A stretch of DNA of 64,000 bases from the NCBI RefSeq assembly GCF_030272615.1, contig NC_081405.1, positions 572,199,752 to 572,263,751 of the forward strand. The letters run 5' to 3'. This stretch comes from Cryptomeria japonica (Eukaryota > Streptophyta > Pinopsida > Cupressales > Cupressaceae). The notes under the pieces are model-generated. The model searched no databases and had not been told where the DNA came from. It worked only from the letters and a program-made list of their open reading frames with translations. The position numbers were made by a program, and so were the translations under genes. This document shows, in pieces, positions 1 to 12,287 of this stretch (its first letter is position 1; every line of letters begins with the position of its first letter).

Positions 1-76
1 ATAAGAGCGCATTTTCCAATGCGCGGACTTCCGCGAATTTGTGACTCATTACCTTGCACTTGCCCATGTGACTCCT

Positions 77-590
77 CTAAACTACAAATGAGAGATATGT
101 AGAGAGAGAGGGAAATGAAAGGTAGAGATAAGTAGAGAGGGATGGAGGGAGAGATATAGATAAATTGAGAGGAAGGGGGAGGAAGGGTGAGGTATATAGA
201 GAGAGGTAGGGAGATAAATGTAGGTAGAAAGATGGAGAGAGAGGGACTGAAAGAGAAATGAGAGAGCGAGGGGAGGTAGGGAGGGAGAGAGTGGATAGAG
301 GTGAGATAGGAGGGAGTGAAAGGTAGGTAGAGCTCAAGGGGAGGGGAAATAAAGAGAAAGCGATAAATCTCTCTACCTACCTACCTCTCTCACTCTCCTT
401 CCCTAACTACTTATCTCTATCTCCCCTCCCCCTCTTTGCACACATTTTCTTCCCTTACTCCTTACTCTCTACTTCTCTCTATCTCTCTCCTCCCCTCTCT
501 ACTTATCTCTATCTCCCCTTTCCCTCTTTCTACATACCCCTCTCTCCCTAAAACCTCTTTTCTATACCTCTCTTTATATATCTCTCCCTT
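77..590. repeat. GA-rich then CT-rich low-complexity tract
   Basis: About 77-345 is dominated by GAGA/GGGA purine runs with interspersed TAG. From about 366 the sense flips to CTCT/CCTT pyrimidine runs, so the two halves are roughly inverted copies that could fold on each other. Open frames here (for example minus 77-337, serine/leucine/proline only) are composition artefacts. No gene is supported. Confidence 0.85.
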
Positions 591-760
591 GGCCCTAAAA
601 TCTATCCCTCAATGCTAGGCCCTAATTCATATATGTTAAACCCTCCACCCTATACACTCAACCCTATGCTCTTTACCCTCAACCATAAACTATAAAACTT
701 ATATCCTCAACCCTACACCATGGCCATGAAACCTAGTCCCTAAAGTATATATGTGTTACC
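591..760. repeat. Degenerate CCCTAA/CAACCCTA-rich stretch
   Basis: Short words such as CCCTAAA, AACCCT and CAACCCTA recur many times without a fixed register. They resemble the plant telomere heptamer but never form consecutive perfect units, so this is only telomere-like low-complexity sequence. Confidence 0.4.
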
Positions 761-2529
761 TATTTTTTCCACCAAGACCAAAAATAGCCTTCTAATGTGC
801 CATATCTTTTACTACGAGTTTTTAGTGGGTTTAGTTTTAAAAAAATGAGAAAAGGTTATAAATAATACCTTGAAGTTGTTTGTAGAGTCCAAAGGTTAAA
901 TTTTACACCTTTCTTAATATTATGTAAATGAGGAAGGATCCACATTGTACATGGTCAAAAGAGGGGTCAAAACATCAATAAGCTCAAAGATTTCACTTTG
1001 CATGAAGAATTGAAGTGGTGAAGTAGTTTTTTGTGCATGTCATTTTCTTTGTCACGGTCCTCTACCACACAAGCAATGGTCGACTTAAGAATTTTTTTTT
1101 TAATAAAGAAAACCCTATTCTTTAGGGACTCTTTTGTTGCAGAAGGAGGCAGGACAGTCAGAAATATTTCATGCTTTAATGAACAACCACTACTGATTTT
1201 TGCTCTACTTCACACTTGCAGTTAGTCACATGGTTGTGATATGCATGCAATTATTTTCAGTCTTACCACTGTAAGAAGTTTTTTGACAAGAAGATAGCTC
1301 GTCGAGATATAACTATGAAGATCAAAACAATCTTTAAATGCTAAAAAGGATCTCTGAGAACTATTTGATCCAAATTATGGATTCAGATGACAACACCTAA
1401 GTGAGAACCTGAGGTGTTGTGGATGAACAAGATAATACAGAATTAAAGCAAGCCAAAAAGTATTGTATTCAATTCAAAAATCCAACTTATAATAGTCCAA
1501 GGGATTCCAAGGGTCACCAACAACTCCTTGAGAATCGAAAAACCAACAGTCATATCAGGTTTATTTACATAATAAAATCTAAAACTATGTAATTTTTTTA
1601 AAAACTATATAAAATTTGTCCTAACTTTAACTAGGCATAACTTTCTGCACAGGACTCTAAATTACGAGCCGTTTAACTCGTTGGAAAGGTCTCCAAGAGT
1701 TGTAGGCGAGATTAAGACCTATTCTTTCGCCACTTTCAAGGGCTTAAAATGCCCCGAAGGCTTTCAAAAATGCCATTTACTAACATATAGAAAAACTAAG
1801 AAAATATATAATAATATTTTCAAATTTTATTCTAATCACTATCTGCCTACAGTCATGCAGGAGTATGTATATGCCTATGCATTAAGCTCTTCAAATTTCA
1901 AACCCTTAAAATCTTCTTAATAATGGTTGCATATGAGATGTTCATACGCATGAGAATCTTTTTGCATTTAATGGAGTTTTCTTTTGCATAAAATCCTCAT
2001 TAGACCTTTGAAGTTGTTATGGTTTTGTGCATGCTGAAAGATCTTTCTGTTGTAGTTGATGATGTGATAAAGTTGTTACAAAAGGGCAGAGATGAGGGGT
2101 TTTTATTAGAAAACAAAAGAAAGCAATATCTTCTCGAAACCATACATTGCATTCAAAAGGGATTTACAGTGATGAAAAGATCTCATCCCAAGCATCAAAA
2201 GCTCACATAGAAGAAAATATGTTCGAAAGAAAATATTACCAAGGTTTCATATCATTGATATATTCAAACCCTCACTATTTTTTGAGAAAGTAAAGCTTAT
2301 GTTAGTTTTCTGAAGCTTTCAAACCCTAGCAAGTATGCCAATAGAATTGTGAAGAACACAGATCTACCCCCAAGTATAGGATGTCGCAATGATGAACATA
2401 GAATCAACATGACCACAAAAGCTTAAGACAATCATTTCAAAAGGTTGCAAATTTTAAAGCTGCAATGCATGAATACTATGGTGGTTGAGATAGGATTGAT
2501 GTTGCAATATTCATCATTGGCATAGTAGC
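761..2529. other. Gene-free flank of the copia insertion
   Basis: AT-rich sequence with only short open frames (60-80 codons) showing no motif I recognise. It is the left flank into which the large copia element inserted; the matching right flank begins at 43750. I see no promoter, RNA gene or repeat structure here. Confidence 0.5.
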
Positions 2530-2534
2530 ATGTG
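2530..2534. repeat. Left target-site duplication (ATGTG) of copia element
   Basis: ATGTG lies directly before the LTR start TGTTAA and recurs directly after the LTR end TTAACA at 43745-43749. A 5-bp duplication is normal for LTR retrotransposons and ties the two distant LTRs into one insertion. Confidence 0.85.
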
Positions 2535-2568
2535 TGTTAAGGATATAGCTTCATTTGGATTGAAGCAA

Positions 2569-2676
<108 letters not shown>

Positions 2677-2983
2677 TCATTATTTTATATATTAATTGAC
2701 ATGTTCAAGAATTACTAAAGCGGAATAATTTTGATACTTATCGAGGTCGAAATAGTTAGTAAGTCGAGCATCATCATTATTGTTAATAGCGGTGAACATT
2801 GGATGAAGGGTCATGTCCCTGTAGGGTCATGACTCAACATGGCATAAGCCACATAGAAGTCATGCCCCTACGTGGACATGACTCTTCATCATTTTATTTA
2901 TAACCGTTGACACTTGCTGTGAATTGATACCAATAACCGTGGCAGTTTCAAGAACCAGCAACTTGTCGATATCATCATAGAAG

Positions 2984-3154
<171 letters not shown>

Positions 3155-3161
3155 GTAAAAC

Positions 3162-3165
3162 ATAT
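3162..3165. repeat. Left target duplication ATAT of the 20.6-kb transposon
   Basis: ATAT at 3162-3165 recurs at 23721-23724. The undisturbed site in the 3' LTR reads AACATATTCATTG (about 43641), so ATAT occurs once there and was duplicated on insertion. If the element is taken to start with TGGGT and end with ACCCA, the duplication would instead be the 2-bp TA. Confidence 0.8.
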
Positions 3166-3190
3166 GGGTATGTGCAGGATCATGGTGTGC
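3166..3190 (+). repeat. Left terminal inverted repeat of the 20.6-kb transposon
   Basis: Begins GGGTATGTGCAGGATCATGG. It pairs with the right end at 23696-23720 and with the copy ending at 62277, which is nearly identical over the first 30 bases. Confidence 0.8.
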
Positions 3191-4042
3191 CAAAACAGGC
3201 CCTTAAGTGGCAATGAAATTTCAGAAAATCAGAGTTATGCAACTTGACATGAAAATTTGAATAAGTTGTGAACATTATTTTTAAAATATGTAAGAAGAGA
3301 ATATAGAGAAAATTAAATGTAGTTTCTAAGCTACTAGTTATTTTTTGGAAAAAAAAAATCCTATTTAATGAAAATTTCAAATTTCAATGTAGTGGTACTA
3401 AAATTTCAAGAAAAAAATAAGAAGTAGATTTTTGTCTGACCACCCTAATCATAATCAAATCATAATATTTTTTTATAATATTTATTATATAAGTATTAGA
3501 CTCATGTATGGATGTGACACATATTTTTTTAAATTTTTTTATAAAGTAAATAATTATTTATGAATTTTTTACTACAACTTTGTAGAAATTCAGAAACTCC
3601 TACGTCTGACCACCTTAACTTGGTCAAAACCTTATGAATTTTTTTTAAATTTTTTTTCCCTATAGTAGACAAAGCATAGGATGTGATGCATGTTTCGGAT
3701 TCAAAAAATGTTATACCATTTGAAAGTTATGAGTGTTTTTCAATCAGTATATCAATCAGGACTATTGTCAGAATTCAATTAGAAAATAAATAATAATAAT
3801 TTATTAAAGTTGAAATAAGACAAGCCTTATATTGTTGGAAAGCTGGGAACGTCCTTAAAAAACCCTTTTTCGTTTTATCAATTTTGGCTACAAAAAAAGT
3901 CATCAGCCACCAGTGTAAAGTCTGGAAAATCAAGGAATACTGAAAAACAAGTTTTTTCAGTTGACTTTCTAGGCTTGTCACTTCCAAGCCAAATACCAAA
4001 GCATTCCTGAGCTGAAATTTGAAATTTGAAAATTTGACTACA

Positions 4043-4062
4043 AAAATCGGATATCCGATTTT
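4043..4062. promoter_or_regulatory. Subterminal perfect palindrome around GGATATCC
   Basis: A 20-bp perfect palindrome with core AATCGGATATCCGATT, 877 bp from the left end. The core or half-site (GGATATCCGATTT) recurs at about 7988, 23013, 23108 and 23562 in this element and as a full palindrome at 61387-61402 in the second copy. Recurrence near both ends suggests a transposase-binding site; this is inferred from the arrangement only. Confidence 0.5.
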
Positions 4063-4140
4063 AATTAGTAAATTCTCTAACTAGATTTGCCCATAATTAA
4101 TCTAATGTTTATTAATATATTAATTTATAAATAAATTAGA

Positions 4141-4433
<293 letters not shown>

Positions 4434-7400
4434 TTAAGACACCATAGGACCCAAAGCGACCCAATATGGTATCATAACGGGTCGTATGGCATCCTAAGGG
4501 GTCATAAGGGTTCATGGGACACCATATGACCCCTAAGGATAACATACAACCCCTAATGACACCATATGGTGTCATTAGGGGTCATATGGTGTCCATAGGC
4601 GTCATATGGTGTCCTAGGACACCATATGACCCCTTAAGACACCAAATTGTGTTGTTATGGGTCATATGTTGTCTTAAGGGGTTGTAAGACACCATATGAT
4701 CCAAAGCGACCCAATATGGTGTCATTAGGGGTCATATGGTGTCCTAAGGGGTCATATGATGTCTTAAAGGGGTCATATGATACAATATGACCCACTAGGA
4801 CATAATATGACCCATAACGACCAAATATGGTGTCTTAAGGGGTCATATGGTGTCCTAAGGGGTCGCAGGACACCATATGACCCCTATGGACACCATAGGA
4901 CCCCTTATGACACAATATGGTGTCGTAAGGGGTCATATGGTGTCCTAAGGGCTCATAGGACATAATATGACCCCTTAAGCCACAATATGACCCAAAGCAA
5001 CCCAATATGGTGTCATAATGGGTCGTATGGTGTCCCAAGACACCATATGACCCCTATGGACACCATAGGACCCCTTAAGACACCAAATTGTGTCGTTAGG
5101 GGTCATATGGTGTCCTAAGGGGTCATATGGTGTCCCATTAACCCTTATGACCTCTTAGGACACCATATGACCCCTAATGACAACATATTGGGTCGCTTTG
5201 GGTCATATTGTGTCCTAAGGGGTCATATTGTGTCCTACAACCCCTTAGGACACCATCTGATCGCTAACAACATGATTTGGTGTCTTGAGGGGTCTTATGG
5301 TGTTTTTAGGGGTCATATGGTGTCCTAAGGGGTCGTAAGACACAATATGACCCCTTAGGACACCATATGACCCCTAATGACACCATATTGGGTCGCTTTG
5401 GGTCATATTGTGTCCTAAGGGGTCGTAAGACACAATATGACACCTTAGGACACAATATGACCTAAAGCAACCCAATATGGTGTCATTAGGGATCATATGG
5501 TGTCCCAAGACACCATATGACCCCTATGGACACCATATGACCCCTAACGACACCATAGGACCCCTTAAGACACCAAATCATGTTGTTAGGGGTCATATGG
5601 TGTCCTAAGGGGTTCTAGGACATAATATGACCCCTTAGGACACAATATGACCCAAAGCGACCCAATATGGTGTCATTAGGTGTCATATGGTGTCCTAAGA
5701 GGTCATAAGGGTTCATGAGACACCATATAACCCCTTAGGACACCATATGACCCCTAACGACACAATTTGGTGTCTTAAGGGGTCCTATGGTGTCGTTAGG
5801 GGTCCTATGGTGTTCATAGGGGTCATATGGTGTCTTAAGGGGTGATATGACCCCTATGGACACCATATGACCCCTAATGACACCATAGGACTCCTTAAGA
5901 CACCAAATCATGTCGTTAGGGGTCATATGGTGTCCTAAGGGGTCGTAGGACACAATATGACCCCTTAGAACATAATATGACCCAAAGCAACCCAATATGG
6001 TGTCATTAGGGGTCCTATGGTGTCCCAAGACACCATATGATCCCTATGGTGTCCCAAGACACCATATGACCCCTAACGACACCATAGGACCCCTTAAGAC
6101 ACCAAATCATGTCATTAGGGGTCATATGGTGTCCTAAGGGGTAATATGGTGTCCCATGAACCCTTATGACCTTTTAGGATACCATATGACCCCTAATGAC
6201 ACCATATTGGGTCGCTTTGGGTCATATTATGTCCTAAGGGGTCATATTGTGTCCTACGACCCCTTAGGACACCATATGACCCCTAACGACATGGTTTGGT
6301 GTCTTCAGGGGTCCGATGGTGTCGTCAGGGGTCATATGATGTCCATAGGCCTAATGACACCATATTGGGTTGCTTTGGGTCATATTGTGTCCTAAGGGGT
6401 CATATTGTGACCCCTAATGACACCATTTTGGGCCCTATGGTGTCATAAGGGGTCCTATGGTGTCCATAGGGGTCATATTGTATCTTATGACCCCTTAGGA
6501 TACAATATGACCCAAAGCGACCCAATATGGTATCATTAGGGGTCATATGGTGTCCCAAGACACCATATGACCCCTAATGACACCATAGGACCCCTTAAGA
6601 CATAAAATTGTGTCGTTAGGGGTCATATGGTGTCTTAAGGGGTCGTAGGACACAATATGACCCAAAGCGACCCAATATGGTGTCATTAAGGTTCATATGG
6701 TGTCCTAAGAGGTCATAAGGGTTCATGGGACACTATATGACCCCTTAGGACACCATATGACCCCTAACGACACAATTTGGTGTCTTAAGGGGTCCTATAG
6801 TGTCATTATGGGTCATATGGTGTCCATAGGGGTCATATGGTATCTTGGGACACCATATGACCCCTAATGACACCATATTGGGTTGCTTTGGGTCATATTG
6901 TGTCCTACGACCCCTTAGGACACCATCTGACCCCTAACGACACAATTTGGTGTCTTAAGGGGTCCTATGGTGTCATTAGGGGTCATATGGTGTCCATAAG
7001 GGTCATATGGTGTCTTGGGACACCATAGGACCCCTTAAGACACCAAATTGTGTCGTTAGGGGTCATATGGTATCCTAAGGGGTTATATGGTGTCCCATGA
7101 ACCCTTATGACCTCTTAGAACACCATATGACCCTTAATGACACCATATTGGGTCGCTTTGGGTCATATTGTGTCCTAAGGGGTCATATTGTGTCCTATGA
7201 CCCCTTAGGACACCATATGACCCCTAATGACATGATTTGGTGTCTTAAGGGGTCCTATGGTGTTGTTAGGGGTCATATGGTGTCTATAGGGGTCATATGG
7301 TGTCTTGGGTCACCATATGACCCCTAATGATACCATATTGGGTCACTTTGGGTCATATTGTAGACACCATATGACCCCTAATGACACCATATTGGGTCGC

Positions 7401-7791
7401 TTTGGGTCATATTGTGTCTTATGACCTCTTAGGACACAATATGACCCAAAGCGACCCAATATGGTGTCATTAGGGGTCATATGGTGTCCCAAGACACCAT
7501 ATGATTCCTAACGACACCATAGGACCCCTCAAGACACCAAATCGTGTTGTTAGGGGTCATATGGTGTCGTAAGGGGTCACTTTGGGTCATATGGTGTCTT
7601 ACGACCCCTTAGGACAACATATGACCCATAACAACACAATTTGGTGTCTTAAGGGGTCATATGGTATCCTAGGATACCATATGACGCCTATGGACACCAT
7701 ATGACCCCTAATGGTGTCATAAGGGGTTGTATGTTGTCCTTAGGGGTCATATGGTGTCCTAAGAGGTCATAAGGGTTCATGGGACACCATA

Positions 7792-7795
<4 letters not shown>
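4434..7795. repeat. 3.4-kb minisatellite of palindromic 20-bp modules
   Basis: The array is built from the module GACACCATATGACCCCTTAG (last bases variable: TTAG, TAAT, TAAC) in both orientations, with a less frequent joining module containing TTGGGTCGCTTTGGGTCA or its complement. Modules alternate head-to-head and tail-to-tail, so much of the array can fold into hairpins. Longer blocks of about 1 kb recur, marked by CCATGAACCCTTATGACC at about 5133, 6151 and 7098. It starts right after a GA tract and ends right before a CT tract. Open frames across it merely reflect the repeats. Confidence 0.95.
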
Positions 7796-7829
<34 letters not shown>

Positions 7830-7854
7830 TCTCCCTCTCTCTCTATCTCTCTCT
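7796..7854. repeat. CT tract closing the minisatellite
   Basis: A CTCT run with CCCTCT variants. Together with the GA tract at 4141-4433 it brackets the palindromic array with complementary purine and pyrimidine sequence. Confidence 0.9.
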
Positions 7855-8188
7855 AAAATATGACTAATAAAATTCAAAATCGGATTCAATCAGATATCAG
7901 ATTGCTGCCATCGCCATTAATGTGGCAGTTTAGTAAATAAAAGCAACGGGAAAATTTTTGGGGACCACAAATTTATACATTAAAATTAGATATCCGATTT
8001 TTGTACAAAAAAAAGAAAATATCCTTATGGGCCATTTTGTGGATTCCAACGGCCCACAGTCTGCATATTTTGTTTTCTGTCAAGGATCACGAGTTTTCAA
8101 ACATGTAGAGACAAATTTGTGCTTTGGGGAGATTCTTAAAGTGAAAACTTACATTGTCAATCACGTAGGAGCATATGTGTGGACGGAA

Positions 8189-11025
8189 ATGGGGAGTAGT
8201 AGTCGTCAGAAGTCTAAATGCAAAAGAAAACTTTCAAATGACCAAATTGAAGTGTATAGAGAAAGAGATAGGGAATGTCATAGGAGGAGAAGACAAGGTA
8301 TAATGAAAATGTAGATTTTGAAAGTGAAAATATTGAAAATTTTGAAAATGTTGAAAGTGATAATGAAAATACTCAACATGTGGAAAATTTTGACATAGGA
8401 GGTGAAAATGTGGAAAACTTTAACATTGAAGGTGGAATTGCTCAACCAAGTGAACCATATGTAACACCTAATTACTTTAGAAATGAAGACCCTCTCATGG
8501 ATGAAAGACAAATTCCAAATCCAAGACCTTCAAGAACCCCAAAATGGTTATTTGAAATCGATGAGAACATTATTGCGAATCTTGAAGGCAAGAGGTCAAC
8601 AAGAACTGTTCGGTTGTGGGCTACACAACTTTTCAACCAAAATTTTAGCAATAAGACATTGACCGAGCAATGCCAACTCTCTTTTTTCAATTGCTAAAGA
8701 TGATAAAGATGAGACCATTGCTAAACAAATTGAAGATTCGTATGAACAAGAAGATGGAGAGAAATTCTATTATTGCAAAAATTCTCTTTGAAGCTCTCAA
8801 ATCTATTGGAAAGAATACCAAAGAAAGAGATAAGAGAGCCGCTCGAAGAGTGATTACAACCTCCTTAGTAAGCCATCAATTGAGGAAGGCTCGTGAAATG
8901 AGACAAACTTGTGTTGATTTTAACATAAACCGTAAAACTTTGGATAGAGCACTTGCACGAAGACAAAGACTTGACGATCCACTTGAACAAGATACATGGG
9001 CATTTGGTGGGAGGCTTCCACGTGTTGATGTAAAGTTGACTGACAATGTGAAGGATGATATTCAACAATTTTGGCACTCTAATTCTAGAGTGTCACCCAA
9101 TGTAAAGGACGTTTTGAAATTAAGAATCAGCAACCGAGACCGCACACCGCATCCCAAACATTTCTTGGAATCAAGCCAAACAATGTTGTACAAATGTTTT
9201 TGTGAATTACATCCAACTTTGCAAATATCACAAAGGGCCTTTGAATCTTTGAAACCATTTTATTGTGTTCCTCTTAAGATTCGCAATACTTGTTGTTGCA
9301 AGTACCATGTGGAGTTTTCAATGTACCATGAAATTTTATGTCATATTCGTTCTATGATGCATACTAATGAGATGTTGTAGGAGTGTGGTGCAATGCTATT
9401 TCCGAGATCATCAAGAGACTTGCAAGATCTATTTTTATTCCCTAGAGATGATGGCTACTATTTCTATAGAAATGATGGCTGCTATTCCTATAGAAATGAT
9501 TGTTTGAATGAGAAGTGCTCAGAATGTGGTGGGTGGTCAAAGTTTGTTTCATGTTTTCATGAGGGCAGCGAACACAAGTTTGGAAAGAATTATGTTGAGA
9601 AAAAAAGATACGAGATAGTGAAATAAACTTTGAAGAGTGGAGGTGAAGGTTCTAGATGCGAATTAGTCTCAAGAGAAGTGAGTATTGCTGATTTTATTTT
9701 GGATTTTAAGGAAAATCTTTTCTACAAGTATGCAAGGCACACCCATAGGTCTCAGTGGTTGGATCAATAGTTCAGGATGTGTAAGAAGTCTTTCCCGATT
9801 GGCACTATTGTATCGGTGGTTGATTTTGCAGAGATCTATACATTGCAACCATAGAATGAGGTACAGTCTTAATACTACAATTTAGTCCGGATTGCTATTT
9901 TTGTTCATATTACATATAGACATGCTCCTGATAGTACAGAAGAGGACAGGAAGATAATCAGGGAGTATCATTTTTATATGAGTGATGATAGATCACGCTC
10001 CTCTGAGTATGTGCAACATTCTTTCGAGAATTTTTTTGAGTTCTTGCATGAGAAAGATATTGCAATTGACCAACATATAATATGGCCAGATAACTGTACG
10101 AGTCAATTCAAGAATACTTGTATGTTTTATTGGTTGAGTAGAATGCATGTAGAGAGGCGTATACCTCATATTTGGTGTTTTTTTGACATAGGGCATGGGA
10201 AGGGAGAGCATGATGGAGTAGGTGCATGTTTGAAGAGAGCTCTAGTTAAGGAGCAATTGAGGATTTCAAGTGCAAATTTCTCTGATGCATGTTATATTGT
10301 TGATTGGTGTAGTTCAACATTGTCACATGGAGGTACTCTTGATTTAGCAGTGAGCAGATTATTTTGGTTGGTTGAGGAGGTAGCAGTGGGAGATAGACTG
10401 GATTGTCAAACAATTAAAGATTCTTTAAAGATGCATTCATTTCTCAGCTCAGATGCAAGTACATGGACCATTTGGACACGAGCATTGGCTTATTTTTTTC
10501 AGTGTTGTGTTTGATGTGATTGGGTTGATACGTGGGTTCCCCACTATCTAACTCCTTTATCTCAAACAATATCCTTGTCAAACTATGACATGATAAGTTC
10601 ACTTGAGTATGATCGTCTATCGGATCTTGTACAACCAGGACATGATTTTGCAGTTGTCGCACCACAAGGGAATGAAGAGATATTAGAATATTGGTTGGCA
10701 CGATGTGTACAGGGAAAACAAAAGCTAACACAACCAGTGATAGATGATGACAGGTTCACATATCCTACAGGTTCAGTTGTTGTTGTGAGAACTTGGTTGC
10801 AAACATACATGATTAGAAAGAATGGCATACCTGCATTTGAAGACTATGAGAGACACAAAAACCATTATAATGTATTCACACCTTATTATAGTTACAAATG
10901 TCAAGTTGTTGAAGCATAAAGTAAAACTGAAGACCAAAGAGCCATGGATAGTGACTACTACTGATCATGAAGCAATACTAGATACTCTTAAGCAAAGAGA
11001 TGACCCTTTAGGCACACTTGAGTAG
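8189..11025 (+). pseudogene. Sola-like DDD/E transposase, decayed
   Basis: Probable start is the ATG at 8189 (residues MGSSSRQKSKCKRK), a basic N-terminus followed by an acidic Asn/Glu stretch (about 8320-8450). The frame then changes near 8297, 8680 and 8790 and there are several stops, including 9378-9380. Middle segment: basic helix region at 8820-8970, then a Cys-rich part (NTCCCKYH near 9285; EKCSECGGW near 9510). Candidate catalytic motifs: VVDFAE near 9815, PDNCTSQFKN near 10090, and HGKG-EHDG near 10192-10215. A C-terminal region (10575-11025) has GHDFAVVA and YPTGSVVVV segments. Spaced D motifs followed by SQFKN and HGKG-HDG are what I associate with Sola-type transposases. It would cut and paste the 3166-23720 element. 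It is not functional as it stands. Splicing cannot be excluded for some of the frame changes. Confidence 0.68.
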
Positions 11026-12287
11026 TAGGTCTTTAATGGTGCCTTATTTTTTTTTATCATGCATTTTATTTCAAACAATGATCATTAAACCTTAATGATC
11101 AAGTTTGTTACGTGTATATTAAGGATGTGTTGAAAATGCAGGTCTATTGATGAACGTTTTTTTTGGCAACAAGGTTTTTGCATGCACATAGCGGGTACAC
11201 TCGATATAATCAGAAGGGACGTATTTTTGCAACACGACTTATTATCATGCATTTGATGAGCTTTACAGTTTTTGTTATTAGAGAACACTATTTGACAATT
11301 TTTGATGATAAAATTATCGCAAAACCTTTATGCTCATGCAGGTCTTTTTTGATGATATACAATAGATCACATTATGATTTTTGCGTCAACATAGTGGGTT
11401 CTGTTGATATAATTCGAAGGGACGTATTTTTGTGGTATATAATTCGACCTTTTCATTTATTATCATGCATTTCAGTTGAAGTGATTATCATGAAGCCTTT
11501 ATGTTCATCCATGCATTTTATGTGTAGACTAACAATTCTTAAAAATATAGGTTCATGCTAGATCATTCGTCGTTGACAAGACCCTCTCTTGGTGATGGTA
11601 CATATTCCTTTGTGCATTAATGAGATAAAATTTTGTGCATAAACATTAAGTCAAGTGAATGTATTGCTATTTAGAAATGACCATATCTACCATCATCTTC
11701 AACCATGTAGAGAAATGCAGTGAGAAGGGCTTTAATCAACATGCGTCTTTCTTCCAAGTTATGCTTGTATACTTTGTAGAGAAACTGGTAAGTTTCGTAA
11801 TTATACAATCTTGTACGTCTTAAAAATGTTTCAAATGATCTATTTATAATTTGCCAAACTAATATGTATTAAGTGTTATAATTTGTTTCTTGTAGCACAT
11901 TCATTCCGCATAAAAAGGTTACTTATTTTGGTCTTCATTTATATGCAGGCATTGCTGTACGTAAGCTTTTCTCTTAGGACATGAGGATGTGTGATGCAGA
12001 TGAAGTGGGATGTTGTATTTGTATATGGATGTGAATTGATGTAACATTGTTACGAAGATATACAATGTCCATGAGCAAATTGGTTTAGTTATATTGATGA
12101 TAATGTCCATGTATTTGTACATGAGTACATTGGTGTAGTTGTATTGATAATGAAAAAAAAATCATGTTTGCATAACCCTTCATGGATGTCACATGCAAGT
12201 GTAATGGTAATTATGTGTGTAAAATACATGGAAATATTGATGATCATTATGTGTCTACAGTGTAATGCTTGTTTATATATAATTTTA
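11026..12287 (+). other. Non-coding region downstream of transposase
   Basis: AT-rich sequence without a convincing frame. It contains degenerate duplicated blocks: GATATAATCAGAAGGGACG at about 11202 and GATATAATTCGAAGGGACG at about 11405, each followed by a TTATCATGCATTT motif, which also occurs elsewhere in the block. It probably represents the 3' untranslated region of the transposase gene and a spacer. Confidence 0.45.

Noticed and set aside
591-760. Interstitial telomere
   Set aside because: CCCTAA-like words never form consecutive perfect units.
4434-7795. CRISPR-like array
   Set aside because: Repeats have no unique spacers and alternate in orientation; the sequence is eukaryotic.
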